Shown: in pieces, positions 34,059 to 41,726 of the stretch
Layout: every line of letters begins with the position of its first letter
Position numbering within the stretch: position 1 is the first letter of the stretch
Assembly (NCBI RefSeq): GCF_001612805.1
Contig: NZ_BDBD01000027.1
Location: forward strand, 124,001-188,000
From: Nocardia coubleae NBRC 108252
Lineage (GTDB): Bacteria > Actinomycetota > Actinomycetes > Mycobacteriales > Mycobacteriaceae
Reading direction: 5' to 3'
Length of the DNA: 64,000 bases
Notes under the pieces: generated by a model
Told to the model about the DNA's origin: nothing
Database searches by the model: none
The model's input: the letters and a program-made list of their open reading frames with translations, nothing else
Made by a program: the position numbers and the translations under genes

Positions 34059-34979
34059 GTGGGTAAAAGCAAGCGGAACAGTCCTAAGCCCGACAGTAAT
34101 CGGGCTCAGCGTCTCGCCGAGCGGCGTGCGGCGCAGGAGCAGGCATCGGCGGTCGTGACGCGACCGTTCGAAGGTCTTGCTGCCGAATGTGATCTGGTGG
34201 CGCTGCGGGAGTTCGTGCCGTCGGCGACCGCGACCTTGAAGCTGGCGCCCGGCGTGGCCGCGCAGCGCGAGGTCACCCTGGCGACGGTGCTGCCCGGCGC
34301 GGTCGCCGCCCTGGTGCGCGCCGGTGACGAGCCGGTCGGCTTCGTCGGCACGCAGATGCAGTTCCGTGGCGCCGATCCGTCGGCCGATATCGCCGCCGCG
34401 ATCCTGTGGACGCAGTCGGCCGAACCGGGCGAGTCGCTCACGGCCCCGGAGGCCGTCGAGGGCGGGCCGCGCCTGGCGGACGTCATCGATCCCGGTGCCG
34501 ACCTGGAGCTCACCGTGCACCAGGACTTCGACTGGTGGGTGCCCGAGGGCGTGACCCCCGACCCGCAGGTCGCCGCGACCATCGAGCAGGCCAAGCAGGC
34601 GATCATGCCCTCGGCCCGCCTGGATCTGGGTGCCGACGGTGTCGGCGCGGCGTGGTGGGTCGACGCGGGCGAGAAGGCGCACGTGCGATGGGTGCGTCCG
34701 GAAGACGAGGACGCCCTGATGCTCGCGCTGGCGCGGGTGCACGCGGGCGGCGGCCTGCACATGGGCGAGGGTTCGCGGTTCGCCGGTTCCTTCCGTACCC
34801 ACGGTGTGCTCGTTCCGGTTTTCGACCTCGATCCGGAGCGCCACCCCACCGAATGGGAGGCGCCCGCACGCGAATTCGGTGCGCGCCTGGCCGAGGCGCT
34901 GGCCTCGGACGCCCCGATGACGAGCGAGGAGCGGCGTTCGCGCGACGGTCTGCGTTCGCGTCAGGTCACCCTGCGCTGA
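34059..34979 (+). CDS. DUF5926-type hypothetical protein
   Basis: A 306-residue actinobacterial protein of unknown function. It begins with a basic segment (GKSKRNSPKPDSNRAQRLAERRAAQEQ) and continues as an acidic alpha/beta protein (VTLATVLPGAVAALVRAGDE, HVRWVRPEDEDALMLALARV). The pattern matches the family I know as DUF5926, assigned from memory. There are no membrane helices. GTG 34059 has TAAACT 7 nt upstream, suggesting a leaderless transcript, and gives the short MGKSKRN start. Confidence 0.75.
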   Translation: MGKSKRNSPKPDSNRAQRLAERRAAQEQASAVVTRPFEGLAAECDLVALREFVPSATATLKLAPGVAAQREVTLATVLPGAVAALVRAGDEPVGFVGTQMQFRGADPSADIAAAILWTQSAEPGESLTAPEAVEGGPRLADVIDPGADLELTVHQDFDWWVPEGVTPDPQVAATIEQAKQAIMPSARLDLGADGVGAAWWVDAGEKAHVRWVRPEDEDALMLALARVHAGGGLHMGEGSRFAGSFRTHGVLVPVFDLDPERHPTEWEAPAREFGARLAEALASDAPMTSEERRSRDGLRSRQVTLR

Positions 34980-35087
34980 ACATTTCCGTGCGGATGAAAT
35001 TAATGAAACATTCCACTTTCACACTGTTCGGTCGGTTAGGTTGACCCCAACGCCGACGCTCGGCGTCAGTGAAAGTCGGAGGACATC

Positions 35088-35183
35088 ATGGAATTTCTCG
35101 GCTCTGTTGCCGGTCTCGCACAGATGGTGATCGGCACCATCCTCGCCAACACCGGCTCGGGCGGTTCCGGCTCCGGCTGGTGA
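35088..35183 (+). CDS. Small 31-residue hydrophobic peptide gene
   Basis: A short open frame with all the parts of a real gene. It has a consensus GGAGG (35078-35082) five nt before ATG 35088, a 39-nt leader folding into a 6-bp hairpin (35051-35065) and a TAGGTT -10 candidate (35037-35042). A strong terminator hairpin starts 8 nt after TGA. The peptide has an amphipathic-looking hydrophobic segment (MEFLGSVAGLAQMVIGTILA) and a Gly/Ser-rich tail ending in Trp (NTGSGGSGSGW). It recalls in size the tiny PorA/PorH channel peptides of corynebacteria or small membrane peptides, but I see no homology. Not previously known to me. Confidence 0.55.
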   Translation: MEFLGSVAGLAQMVIGTILANTGSGGSGSGW

Positions 35184-35190
35184 GACGACG

Positions 35191-35225
35191 AAGGGATCGG
35201 CCCGGTACACCCGGGTCGATCCCTT
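35191..35225. terminator. Terminator hairpin between the small peptide gene and ferritin
   Basis: A 15-bp stem with one G-U pair (35191-35205 with 35211-35225) and a 5-nt loop. It lies 8 nt after the peptide stop and 14 nt beyond the stop of the convergent ferritin gene, so it may serve both. There is no long T-run. Confidence 0.65.
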
Positions 35226-35238
35226 CACCACTTGCGGG

Positions 35239-35787
35239 TCAGACGCTGCCGCCGGCGACCGACGGCGCGCCCGAGGCGTCCTTCGGGGTGCTCAGCTCAC
35301 GCCACATGAAGGCCTCCAGATCGAACAGGTTCGACCCGGCGCGCTCGGCGATATTGAGCAGCGTCGTCATGGCGGCGACCTCTTCGACCTGTTCCTTCAG
35401 GAACCACTGCATGAACTGCTCGCCGAGGTAATCGCCCTCTTCGCGGGCGGTACTCGCCAGCCGCACGATCTGATCGGTGACCGTCTTCTCCTGGGCCAGC
35501 GCCAGCTCGATCGGCTCACGGGCGTTCTCGAAGCTCGACTTCGCCGCGTCGATGCCCGCGATCTCGACGCTGATATCGCGGTCGAGGAAATACTGCACGA
35601 TCATCATCGCGTGATTGCGTTCTTCGACCGACTGCGCGTAGAACCGCTTGGCCAGCTGCGGCAAGTCGTTGTTGTCGAACCACACCGCAATGGCGATGTA
35701 CTGATGTTCGGCGTTGAACTCATGCCGGATCTGGTCTTGGAGCAGGCTGTGGAATTTGCTGCGGGGGGGTTCCGGATGAATCGACAT
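35239..35787 (-). CDS. bfrB: Ferritin (BfrB-like)
   Basis: A 182-residue non-haem ferritin similar to mycobacterial BfrB, which stores iron as a 24-mer cage. The ferroxidase residues are all present: Glu23 and Tyr30 (HEFNAEHQYIAIAVWF), Glu56 and His59 (EERNHAMM), then the Glu in LALAQEKTVTDQ and the LGEQFMQWFLKEQVEE helix. ATG 35787 (SIHPEPPRSKFHSLL) fits BfrB. An upstream GTG-type extension is less likely. It is 86 bp downstream of a degenerate ferritin paralogue on the same strand. A 12-nt direct repeat lies in the promoter region. Syntenic with Rv3841. Confidence 0.93.
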   Translation of the reverse strand: MSIHPEPPRSKFHSLLQDQIRHEFNAEHQYIAIAVWFDNNDLPQLAKRFYAQSVEERNHAMMIVQYFLDRDISVEIAGIDAAKSSFENAREPIELALAQEKTVTDQIVRLASTAREEGDYLGEQFMQWFLKEQVEEVAAMTTLLNIAERAGSNLFDLEAFMWRELSTPKDASGAPSVAGGSV

Positions 35788-35846
35788 GTCGGCCACATTA
35801 GCGCTGGTCAGAAGGCTTGTCATCCAAGTGCAGCCTTATTGAGGAC

Positions 35847-35873
35847 AGTATTTCCTAAGCAAGTATTTCCTAA
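35847..35873. promoter_or_regulatory. 12-nt tandem direct repeat upstream of ferritin
   Basis: AGTATTTCCTAA occurs at 35847-35858 and again at 35862-35873, a 15-nt period, immediately after the stop of the upstream ferritin paralogue and ~60 bp before the bfrB start. The helical spacing suggests tandem binding of a regulator. It matches the 19-bp iron-box consensus only weakly. Confidence 0.4.
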
Positions 35874-36401
35874 CTAAGCCCGGCCTTCGCCCGCCATTTT
35901 CGGGGCCGTCGCATACGTTTTCGCAGTTCCCGGCAGTTCGCGCCGAACAAATTCTTCCACATCGAACAAATTGCCGTCGCGGTCGAGCACCGCGAGCAAG
36001 GTGGTGAGCGCGGCGACCTCGTCGACCTGTTCCCGCAGGAACCATTGCGTGAACTGCTCGCCGAGATAGTCACCGGCCGCGCGAGCAGTCGCCGCGAGCG
36101 CGCTGATCTGGGTGGTGATCGTCTCCTCGCGTGCGAGCAGGAACGCGATCGCCTCGCGCGGGGCATCGAAATCGGGACGAACCTCGTCGAGCCCGCCGAC
36201 CCGCACCGCCACGTCCCGGTCCAGCAGGTACTGCACCATGCGCAGCGCGTGGCCGCGATGTCGCGCCGCGTGGGCATAGGTCTGGTCGGCGAGCTGCGGC
36301 AATCGCTGCGCGTCGAAGTAGACGGCCGCGGCCAGGTACTGCTGGGCCGCGGTGAGTCCGTGGCGGATCTGGTCACGCAGGAGTTCGGTGAAGTCGGCCA
36401 T
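35874..36401 (-). CDS. Ferritin paralogue with degenerate ferroxidase site
   Basis: A 175-residue ferritin-fold protein aligned end to end with the neighbouring BfrB. Ferroxidase ligands are altered: the first Glu is Gly15 (RHGLTAAQQY) and the bridging Glu of E-x-x-H is His48 (AARHRGHALRM), with His51 and Tyr22 kept. The last helices (LAREETITTQI, LGEQFTQWFLREQVDEVAAL) are conserved. It should still assemble into a cage or co-assemble with BfrB but is unlikely to oxidise iron by itself. It is probably a lineage-specific duplication. Start ATG 36401. Confidence 0.85.
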   Translation of the reverse strand: MADFTELLRDQIRHGLTAAQQYLAAAVYFDAQRLPQLADQTYAHAARHRGHALRMVQYLLDRDVAVRVGGLDEVRPDFDAPREAIAFLLAREETITTQISALAATARAAGDYLGEQFTQWFLREQVDEVAALTTLLAVLDRDGNLFDVEEFVRRELPGTAKTYATAPKMAGEGRA

Positions 36402-36410
36402 GAGTCGACG

Positions 36411-37871
36411 TTACCGGGTGATCAGATCCTCCGGAATCTGCTGATCCTTGGCGAGCGCGTCGAAGAAGCCGGGCGCCTTGGCCTTGTCCCAGAGCAGCAC
36501 ATTGCCCACATCGGTATCGGTGAAGCCGCCGATCGGCACGCTGGTCGTCACCGTGTCACCGCGCATCGCCCAGCCGAGAGCCGCGAGGTTCCAGATGTGG
36601 TCACCGTCGTCGACCTTCAGCGAGCCTGCCACGCCCGTCGCCATCGGCCACAGCGCGAACGGATTGGCGAGCGTGCCCATGCTCGTCGCCTTTTTCAGCA
36701 GCGCCGACATGAACATGCGCTGATGATTCATCCGGTCCACATCGGCGTTCGGGGTCGCGCGGGTGCGCACGAAACCCAGTGCCTGCGGGCCGCTGAGTTC
36801 CTGGCAGCCCGCGGGCAGGTCGAGACCGGCCAGCGGGTCGACGATCGGCTGGTCCAAACACATTTCGATACCGCCGAGCGCGTCGACGACACTGGCGAAA
36901 CCACCGAAACCGATCTGGGCGTAATGGTCGATGCGCACGCCGGTGGCCACCTCGACGGTCTGTACGAGCAGCGGTGCGCCACCGAGCGCGAAGGAGGCGT
37001 TGAGCTTGTCCTTGCCGTGGCCGGGGATGCTCACATACGAGTCGCGCGGCAGGCTGACCATGGTGGTCGGGCCCGACGACGGGATGTGCACCAGCATGAT
37101 CGTGTCGGTGCGTTCGGGCCCGGTGTCACCGCCGGTGGCCAGTTCGGCTTCCTGGTCCTCGGACAGGTCACCGCGCCCGTCGGAACCGACGAGCAGCCAG
37201 TTCGTGCCGGGGGTGTCGCCCACCCGGTCGCTGTAGGAGGCGAGGGCGGGGATGCGGGTCAGCGAGTTGTCCAGGTAGATGACACCGGCGATCATGCCCA
37301 CGATCAGCGCGACGATCAGCACCGTGAACCAGCGGAACGGGTGGCGCCTGCGGCGGGGACGTGGTGGACGTGGTGCGCGGCCCCCGACCACGGGCGGTGG
37401 GGTGCGTCTGCGTGGCGGGACCGCGTCGTGATGGGGGACCGGTCGCTGCGTCGGGGCGTGCTGCACCGGTTCGCGTCTGCGCGGCTTCGTCTCGCGCGGA
37501 GCCGGGGGCGCCTGTGCGGGCTGTGGCGCCTGTGAGTAGGCGAGGGGTTGGTTGTCGCGGCCGTCGCGGTGCAGGACCTGGGTGGGTTCGATGTGCGAGG
37601 CGGGGCGACGGTCGTGCGGGGTGTGGCGGACGGTCGGGCCGTCGGGTGCCGGGTAGCCGGGTCGGCCCGCCCCGGGCGGGGGCGGCACGGGACGCCGCGC
37701 GTCGGGCGCGGGGCCGGGGCGGCCGGGAACGGGCGGGGGTCGCCGGGCGTCGGGCGCGGGTCCGCCCGGGACAGGCGGAGGTCGCCGGGCATCGGGCGGC
37801 GGGCCGGGGCGGCCGGTCGGCGGCGGCACCCGGCGCCTGCGTGGATCATCGCGTGGGTTGTCGCCGTTCAT
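36411..37871 (-). CDS. LytR-CpsA-Psr (LCP) family cell-wall ligase with proline-rich cytoplasmic tail
   Basis: A 486-residue LCP protein. LCP enzymes transfer polyprenyl-linked glycans (arabinogalactan in mycolata) onto peptidoglycan outside the membrane. Residues 1-~175 are a disordered Pro/Arg-rich cytoplasmic region with repeated PDARRPPPVPG units. One membrane helix follows (FTVLIVALIVGMIAGVIYL), then the LCP domain: NWLLVGSDGRG, ERTDTIMLVHIP, VSLPRDSYVSIPGHGKDKLN, ALGFVRTRATPNADVDRMNHQ with the conserved Arg/Asp residues. ATG 37871 (or GTG one codon earlier) is the start. Syntenic with Rv3840 beside bfrB. Confidence 0.9.
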   Translation of the reverse strand: MNGDNPRDDPRRRRVPPPTGRPGPPPDARRPPPVPGGPAPDARRPPPVPGRPGPAPDARRPVPPPPGAGRPGYPAPDGPTVRHTPHDRRPASHIEPTQVLHRDGRDNQPLAYSQAPQPAQAPPAPRETKPRRREPVQHAPTQRPVPHHDAVPPRRRTPPPVVGGRAPRPPRPRRRRHPFRWFTVLIVALIVGMIAGVIYLDNSLTRIPALASYSDRVGDTPGTNWLLVGSDGRGDLSEDQEAELATGGDTGPERTDTIMLVHIPSSGPTTMVSLPRDSYVSIPGHGKDKLNASFALGGAPLLVQTVEVATGVRIDHYAQIGFGGFASVVDALGGIEMCLDQPIVDPLAGLDLPAGCQELSGPQALGFVRTRATPNADVDRMNHQRMFMSALLKKATSMGTLANPFALWPMATGVAGSLKVDDGDHIWNLAALGWAMRGDTVTTSVPIGGFTDTDVGNVLLWDKAKAPGFFDALAKDQQIPEDLITR

Positions 37872-37982
37872 CACTGTCGAACTCTACTGATCGTGGGGTG
37901 CGCGGGCTGGGTTTGCGTGCGCGGTCACTACTGCATACCCATGGTCGACCCGACCGTTAGCGCGCCGCGCGGTGACACGCCG

Positions 37983-38759
37983 TCACGGTAGCCAACCGAC
38001 GCGTCCGCGCAGCACGTTGTAGCCGAGATAGGCGACGGCATCGATGAGGGCGTGCGCCAGGATCAGCGGCCACAACCGGTTCGTCCGCTGCCAGTATCGG
38101 CCGAAGACGAGACCCATCACGATATTGCCCAGCCCACCACCGAGGCCCTGATACAGGTGGTAACTGCCGCGAAGCAGCGCCGAGGCCAGCAGCGATTTGT
38201 TGTCCGACCAGCCGAGTTTGCGCAGCCTGCTGATGAGGTAGGCGACAACGATCACCTCCTCGGCGACCGAATTCGCACAGGCCGACGCGATGAGCACCGG
38301 CAGCCGCCACCAGTGTTCGTCGATCGAGTTCGGCACGATGGTCACGCTCACCCCGAGCGCATGGGCGAGCAGATACAGGCCGAGCCCCGGTACCCCGATC
38401 ACCGCCGCGAGCACCACACCGGCGATCGCGTCGGTGCGGCCGAACCGCGCCAACCCGACCAGGCGCGGCCCGATTCCGCTGCGCCACAACAGGTAGAGGC
38501 CGAGCGCGGCCCACGCCAACAGCCGCGTGATGCCGACGAGTTGGAACAACAGGTCGATGACCGAATTGTTCGAGCGCGACGCGTTCAGCGCGACCGTCCG
38601 CCCGCCGACCCCACCCGGTGACAGCGCGGAATCGAGCAGTGAAAGCCCCGCACTGATCCCGCTGAGCCCGAATGTCACCAGCAGTACGACGCCGATCTCG
38701 ACCCGGATCCCGAACCGCTCGCGTTCGCTCAGCTGGGTCTCGGGAGGTTCCACGCGCAT
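37983..38759 (-). CDS. CPBP-family intramembrane metalloprotease
   Basis: A 258-residue CAAX/CPBP protease (ABI family), a membrane glutamic protease with about seven helices. Motif 1 is CANSVAEEVIVVAYLISRL (the EE pair; the expected E-E-x-x-x-R is spaced by V-V-A-Y-L-I-S-R). Motif 2 is the His in RGSYHLYQGLGG and motif 3 the His in ILAHALIDAVAY. Substrate unknown; bacterial members act on prenyl-type or peptide substrates or immunity functions. It lies between the LCP and DUF2470 genes, all on the minus strand, and seems to be an addition relative to the M. tuberculosis order. Confidence 0.82.
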   Translation of the reverse strand: MRVEPPETQLSERERFGIRVEIGVVLLVTFGLSGISAGLSLLDSALSPGGVGGRTVALNASRSNNSVIDLLFQLVGITRLLAWAALGLYLLWRSGIGPRLVGLARFGRTDAIAGVVLAAVIGVPGLGLYLLAHALGVSVTIVPNSIDEHWWRLPVLIASACANSVAEEVIVVAYLISRLRKLGWSDNKSLLASALLRGSYHLYQGLGGGLGNIVMGLVFGRYWQRTNRLWPLILAHALIDAVAYLGYNVLRGRVGWLP

Positions 38760-38819
38760 GCCGCGCAGTGTAGGCAGGGAATGTCGTCCTGCTGCCGTTC
38801 AGCCTTGATGTCTGGGTGG

Positions 38820-39581
38820 TTATCTGCGGCGCAAGCCGTTCAGGAAGGGGCAGCCGGCGAGGAGGCGGACGGCCTTGCTGAGCGACTCGACGTCGTCGGC
38901 GGGGGCCGAGAAGGGCAGGCGCACATCGTGATCGGCGTCGATGCTCTCTACGCGCAGCGTCATGCCGTAGCGGTCGATCGACAGCGGGTGGACCCGGCCG
39001 CCCTGCAGGCGGGCGGGCAGGTGGCGCGCGAGTTGGGCGATGAGGTCGGCGTGGTCCTCGGCCATGTGGGCCAGCCAGGCACCTTCCATCTCGCAGAACG
39101 GGTCGGCGGTGGCCGCCCGCAGGTCGGCGTGGTCGACGGATTCGGCGCCGGAGGTGTCGGCGAGCACCGCCGAGTTCACCACCACCCGGAGCAGGGTCGC
39201 GCCGTGGCCCACGTCGAGCAGGCCGGGATGCGGGAAGTCCTTGGCGATTTCGAGGGCGAGCGCGCGCTGGGCGTGTGGCGGCACCTGACGCACCCAGCCG
39301 CGCAACCACACCAGCGCGCGCACCGGTTCGCGCAGCGGCAGGGGTGCGTGGTCGGTGAGCTCGAGCACCGCGGAGGTCTCGTTGGCGGTGGCGGCGAGGG
39401 CGGCGGCGAGCGAGTCGGCGGGTACGGCGATCACCGCGTCACCACAGCGGCGCAGGTGATGCAGGGTGGTCGGCACGGGGTCGATGCCGGGCAGTGCGAG
39501 CACCGCGGTCTCCGCGCGCAGACACGCACTGCGCACGCGCTCGGCAGTGGTGGGCGCGAGAATCGTGGTGGGGCTCGACAT
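38820..39581 (-). CDS. DUF2470 protein under an iron box (Rv3839-like)
   Basis: A 253-residue protein. The C-terminal ~90 residues (EMEGAWLAHMAEDHADLIAQ, then SIDRYGMTLRV and VRLPFSAPADDVESL) form a DUF2470 domain, found at the C-terminus of HugZ-type haem-utilisation proteins and alone in Rv3839. The N-terminal half is less conserved. ATG 39581 follows GGAGG. A 19-bp sequence matching 15 of 19 positions of the IdeR/DtxR iron box lies 22 bp before the start. So the gene should be switched on under low iron, as reported for Rv3839. Enzymatic activity is not predictable. Confidence 0.82.
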   Translation of the reverse strand: MSSPTTILAPTTAERVRSACLRAETAVLALPGIDPVPTTLHHLRRCGDAVIAVPADSLAAALAATANETSAVLELTDHAPLPLREPVRALVWLRGWVRQVPPHAQRALALEIAKDFPHPGLLDVGHGATLLRVVVNSAVLADTSGAESVDHADLRAATADPFCEMEGAWLAHMAEDHADLIAQLARHLPARLQGGRVHPLSIDRYGMTLRVESIDADHDVRLPFSAPADDVESLSKAVRLLAGCPFLNGLRRR

Positions 39582-39602
39582 GTCAACCTCCGCGACGGTG
39601 AA

Positions 39603-39621
39603 TAAGGTAACCCTAAGCTAA
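39603..39621 (-). promoter_or_regulatory. IdeR/DtxR-type iron box
   Basis: On the minus strand TTAGCTTAGGGTTACCTTA matches TTAGGTTAGGCTAACCTAA at 15 of 19 positions, including the outer TTAG and the ACCT arm. It is 22 bp before the DUF2470 start, the expected place for repression by iron-loaded IdeR. Confidence 0.75.
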
Positions 39622-39689
39622 GTTACGCGGCGGGTTCGCGCAAGAGGTCCGCCGCCGACACGCCGAAAGCGTGCCTCTACCGTGGTCGA

Positions 39690-40106
39690 ATGGCGCACGA
39701 CGACACCACCTCTCCCGGCGAACCCGTGCTGGTCAGCCTGTCGGCCCCTCGCCGCAGCCTCGTCGCGGGCTTGGTCCGCCCGCTCGGCAGTACTCCCGAC
39801 GGCACACGCGTCGTCGACGTCGACATCCCCGACCCCGAACTGGCCGCGGCCCTGGTCGAGGCGGCCCACGCCGACAGCGGCTTCGTCGCCCGCACCGAGA
39901 GCGGCCCCCGCGCGCTCGCGGTCATCGCGGGCACGGTCGCCGCGCTCTGCGGCGAGGACATCCCCACCGCACTCGCCGCACCCGATCTCCCGTTCCTCGC
40001 CGCGCTGAAATCCGCCGCTATCGAGGCGACCCGAACCGTGCTGCTCGCCATCGAAACCGGCGATGAGCAGTCGGTTCGCGCGGCGGTGTCGGTCCTCGAA
40101 TCCTGA
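39690..40106 (+). CDS. Conserved hypothetical protein upstream of pheA
   Basis: A 138-residue Ala-rich protein I do not recognise: MAHDDTTSPGEPVLVSL, then SLVAGLVRPLGSTPDGTRVV and an all-helical second half (ALAVIAGTVAALCGEDIPTA, AAIEATRTVLLAIETGDE). There is no membrane segment or motif. A TACCGT element lies 6 nt before ATG 39690. It is divergent from the iron-regulated DUF2470 gene and 40 bp before pheA, which has its own -10 element. Confidence 0.6.
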   Translation: MAHDDTTSPGEPVLVSLSAPRRSLVAGLVRPLGSTPDGTRVVDVDIPDPELAAALVEAAHADSGFVARTESGPRALAVIAGTVAALCGEDIPTALAAPDLPFLAALKSAAIEATRTVLLAIETGDEQSVRAAVSVLES

Positions 40107-40134
40107 CGCGGGGCGCGCGGACCGCCGGTCCAGC

Positions 40135-40140
40135 TAATCT
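40135..40140 (+). promoter_or_regulatory. -10 element of pheA (leaderless)
   Basis: TAATCT ends 6 nt before the GTG of pheA, the spacing expected when transcription begins at the start codon. No ribosome-binding site is present. Confidence 0.5.
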
Positions 40141-40146
40141 TTCTGT

Positions 40147-41061
40147 GTGCCGCGTATCGCGTATTTCGGGCCATCCGGAACCTTCACCGAGATGGCGCTG
40201 GTGCAGTTCGAGAAATCGGGGGCGTTCGACGAACCCGTCGAGCGCATCGCCGCGCCCAGTCAGGGTGCGGCACTCGACCTGATCCGCTCCGGTGAGGTGA
40301 CGGGCGCCGTCGTCCCGATCGAGAGCTCGGTCGAAGGCTCCATCCCCGCCACCCTCGACTCGCTGGCCGTCGGTCCGCGCCTGCAGATCGTCGCCGAGAC
40401 CGAACTCGAGGTCACCTTCACGATCCTCGCCCGGCCCGGCACCACCCTCGCCGACGTGCGCACCCTCGCGGCCTACCCGGTAGCGGCCGCGCAGGTGCGC
40501 GAGTGGGTGGCCAGGAATATGCCCGAGGCGAAGCCGTTCATCTCGGCCTCCAACGCCGCCGCCGCCGAGGACGTGGTCGCGGGCACCGCCGACGCGGCCG
40601 TCTCCACCGCCCTCGCCGGTGAACGGCTCGGCCTCGTCGCCCTCGCGCAAGGTGTGGCCGACCACGAGCAGGCCATCACCCGTTTCGTGCTGGTGCGCAG
40701 GCCCGGCGTTGCCCCGCAGGCGACCGGTGCCGACCGCACCTCCGTCGTCCTCGAACTGCCCAACGAACCGGGCTCGCTCATGCGGGCGTTCGCCGAATTC
40801 GCCACGCGCGGTGTCGATCTCACCCGCATCGAATCGCGGCCCACCCGCACCGGCATGGGCACCTACCGGTTCTACCTCGACTGCGTCGGCCATATCGACG
40901 ACCCGGCCGTCGCAGAGACCCTGAAGGCGCTGCACCGCACCGCCCGGATCCGTTTCCTCGGTTCGTGGCCCGCCTGTTCGGCGGTCGGCACCCCGCCGCC
41001 GTCGGACGAACCCGCCGCGGAGTGGTTGACGCAATTGCGAAAGGGGGCCGCGGACCTATGA
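40147..41061 (+). CDS. pheA: Prephenate dehydratase
   Basis: A 304-residue monofunctional prephenate dehydratase, which converts prephenate to phenylpyruvate in phenylalanine synthesis. The N-terminal catalytic domain shows IAYFGPSGTFTEMAL, VVPIESSVEGSIPATLD and the T-R-F motif in ITRFVLV. The C-terminal ACT domain (VVLELPNEPGSLMRAFAEFA and ESRPTRTGMGTYRFYLDC) binds phenylalanine for feedback control. There is no chorismate mutase domain. The stop overlaps the next gene (ATGA). The pair matches Rv3838c-Rv3837c. Confidence 0.95.
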   Translation: MPRIAYFGPSGTFTEMALVQFEKSGAFDEPVERIAAPSQGAALDLIRSGEVTGAVVPIESSVEGSIPATLDSLAVGPRLQIVAETELEVTFTILARPGTTLADVRTLAAYPVAAAQVREWVARNMPEAKPFISASNAAAAEDVVAGTADAAVSTALAGERLGLVALAQGVADHEQAITRFVLVRRPGVAPQATGADRTSVVLELPNEPGSLMRAFAEFATRGVDLTRIESRPTRTGMGTYRFYLDCVGHIDDPAVAETLKALHRTARIRFLGSWPACSAVGTPPPSDEPAAEWLTQLRKGAADL

Positions 41062-41726
41062 CAAACCGCGCGAAGCTCATCCTGGTCCGCCACGGCGAGA
41101 CGGAGGGCAATGTGGCCCGCATCCTCGACACGCAGGTCCCCGGCCTGCCACTCACCGAACGCGGTGTGGCACAGGCGAAAGCATTCGGCGACACGCTGAT
41201 TCGCCCGCCCCGGGTGCTGGTGGCCTCGGAGGCCCTGCGCGCCCGCCAGACCGCGGGCTACATCGAGGCCGCCACCGGCACCACCGCCCAGGTCCTGCCC
41301 GACCTCTACGAAGTGCAGGTCGGCGAACTCCACGGCCGCTCCGACCGCGACTCCCACGAACTGTTCCAGCGGATCTACCGCGGCTGGCATCACGGCGAAC
41401 TCGACACGCGAACCCCCGGCGGCGAATCCGGCCGTGAGGTGCTCGACCGCATCCTCCCGGTCCTGGCCCAGCTCCGCGCGCAGTACCTGGAGGGCGACGA
41501 GGACGGCGACGTGGTCGTCGTGAACCACGGCGCCGCAATGCGTTTGGTCGGCAAGGAACTGGCAGGCGTCGCACCGCCGTTCACCACCAACAACCACCTC
41601 GACAACACCGAGACGATCGAACTCCTCCCCACCGAGGACGGCGGCTGGGAATGCCTGCGCTGGGGCCGATTCACCCCACCGTTCACCGTGAAGGCCGACC
41701 CAACCCCGGACGACCCGATGGGCTAA
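41058..41726 (+). CDS. Histidine phosphatase (phosphoglycerate mutase family)
   Basis: A 222-residue phosphoglycerate-mutase-like phosphatase. The catalytic LILVRHGETEGN, the second-site 'VLVASEALRARQTA', the acidic loop 'DLYEVQVGELHGRSD' and 'VVVVNHGAAMRLV' with the second His are all present. It starts at an ATG overlapping the pheA stop. Co-transcription with pheA is conserved in mycobacteria (Rv3837c), but the substrate is not known. Its TAA shares bases with the stop of the convergent EspG gene (CTAA). Confidence 0.9.
   Translation: MTNRAKLILVRHGETEGNVARILDTQVPGLPLTERGVAQAKAFGDTLIRPPRVLVASEALRARQTAGYIEAATGTTAQVLPDLYEVQVGELHGRSDRDSHELFQRIYRGWHHGELDTRTPGGESGREVLDRILPVLAQLRAQYLEGDEDGDVVVVNHGAAMRLVGKELAGVAPPFTTNNHLDNTETIELLPTEDGGWECLRWGRFTPPFTVKADPTPDDPMG

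Noticed and set aside
35847..35873. The direct repeats before ferritin as iron boxes
   Set aside because: Only about 11-12 of 19 positions fit the IdeR consensus and the arrangement is a direct rather than an inverted repeat.
41723..41726. Shared stop codons (CTAA) of the mutase and espG genes
   Set aside because: A compact convergent junction. Worth recording as a tight boundary but not unusual by itself.
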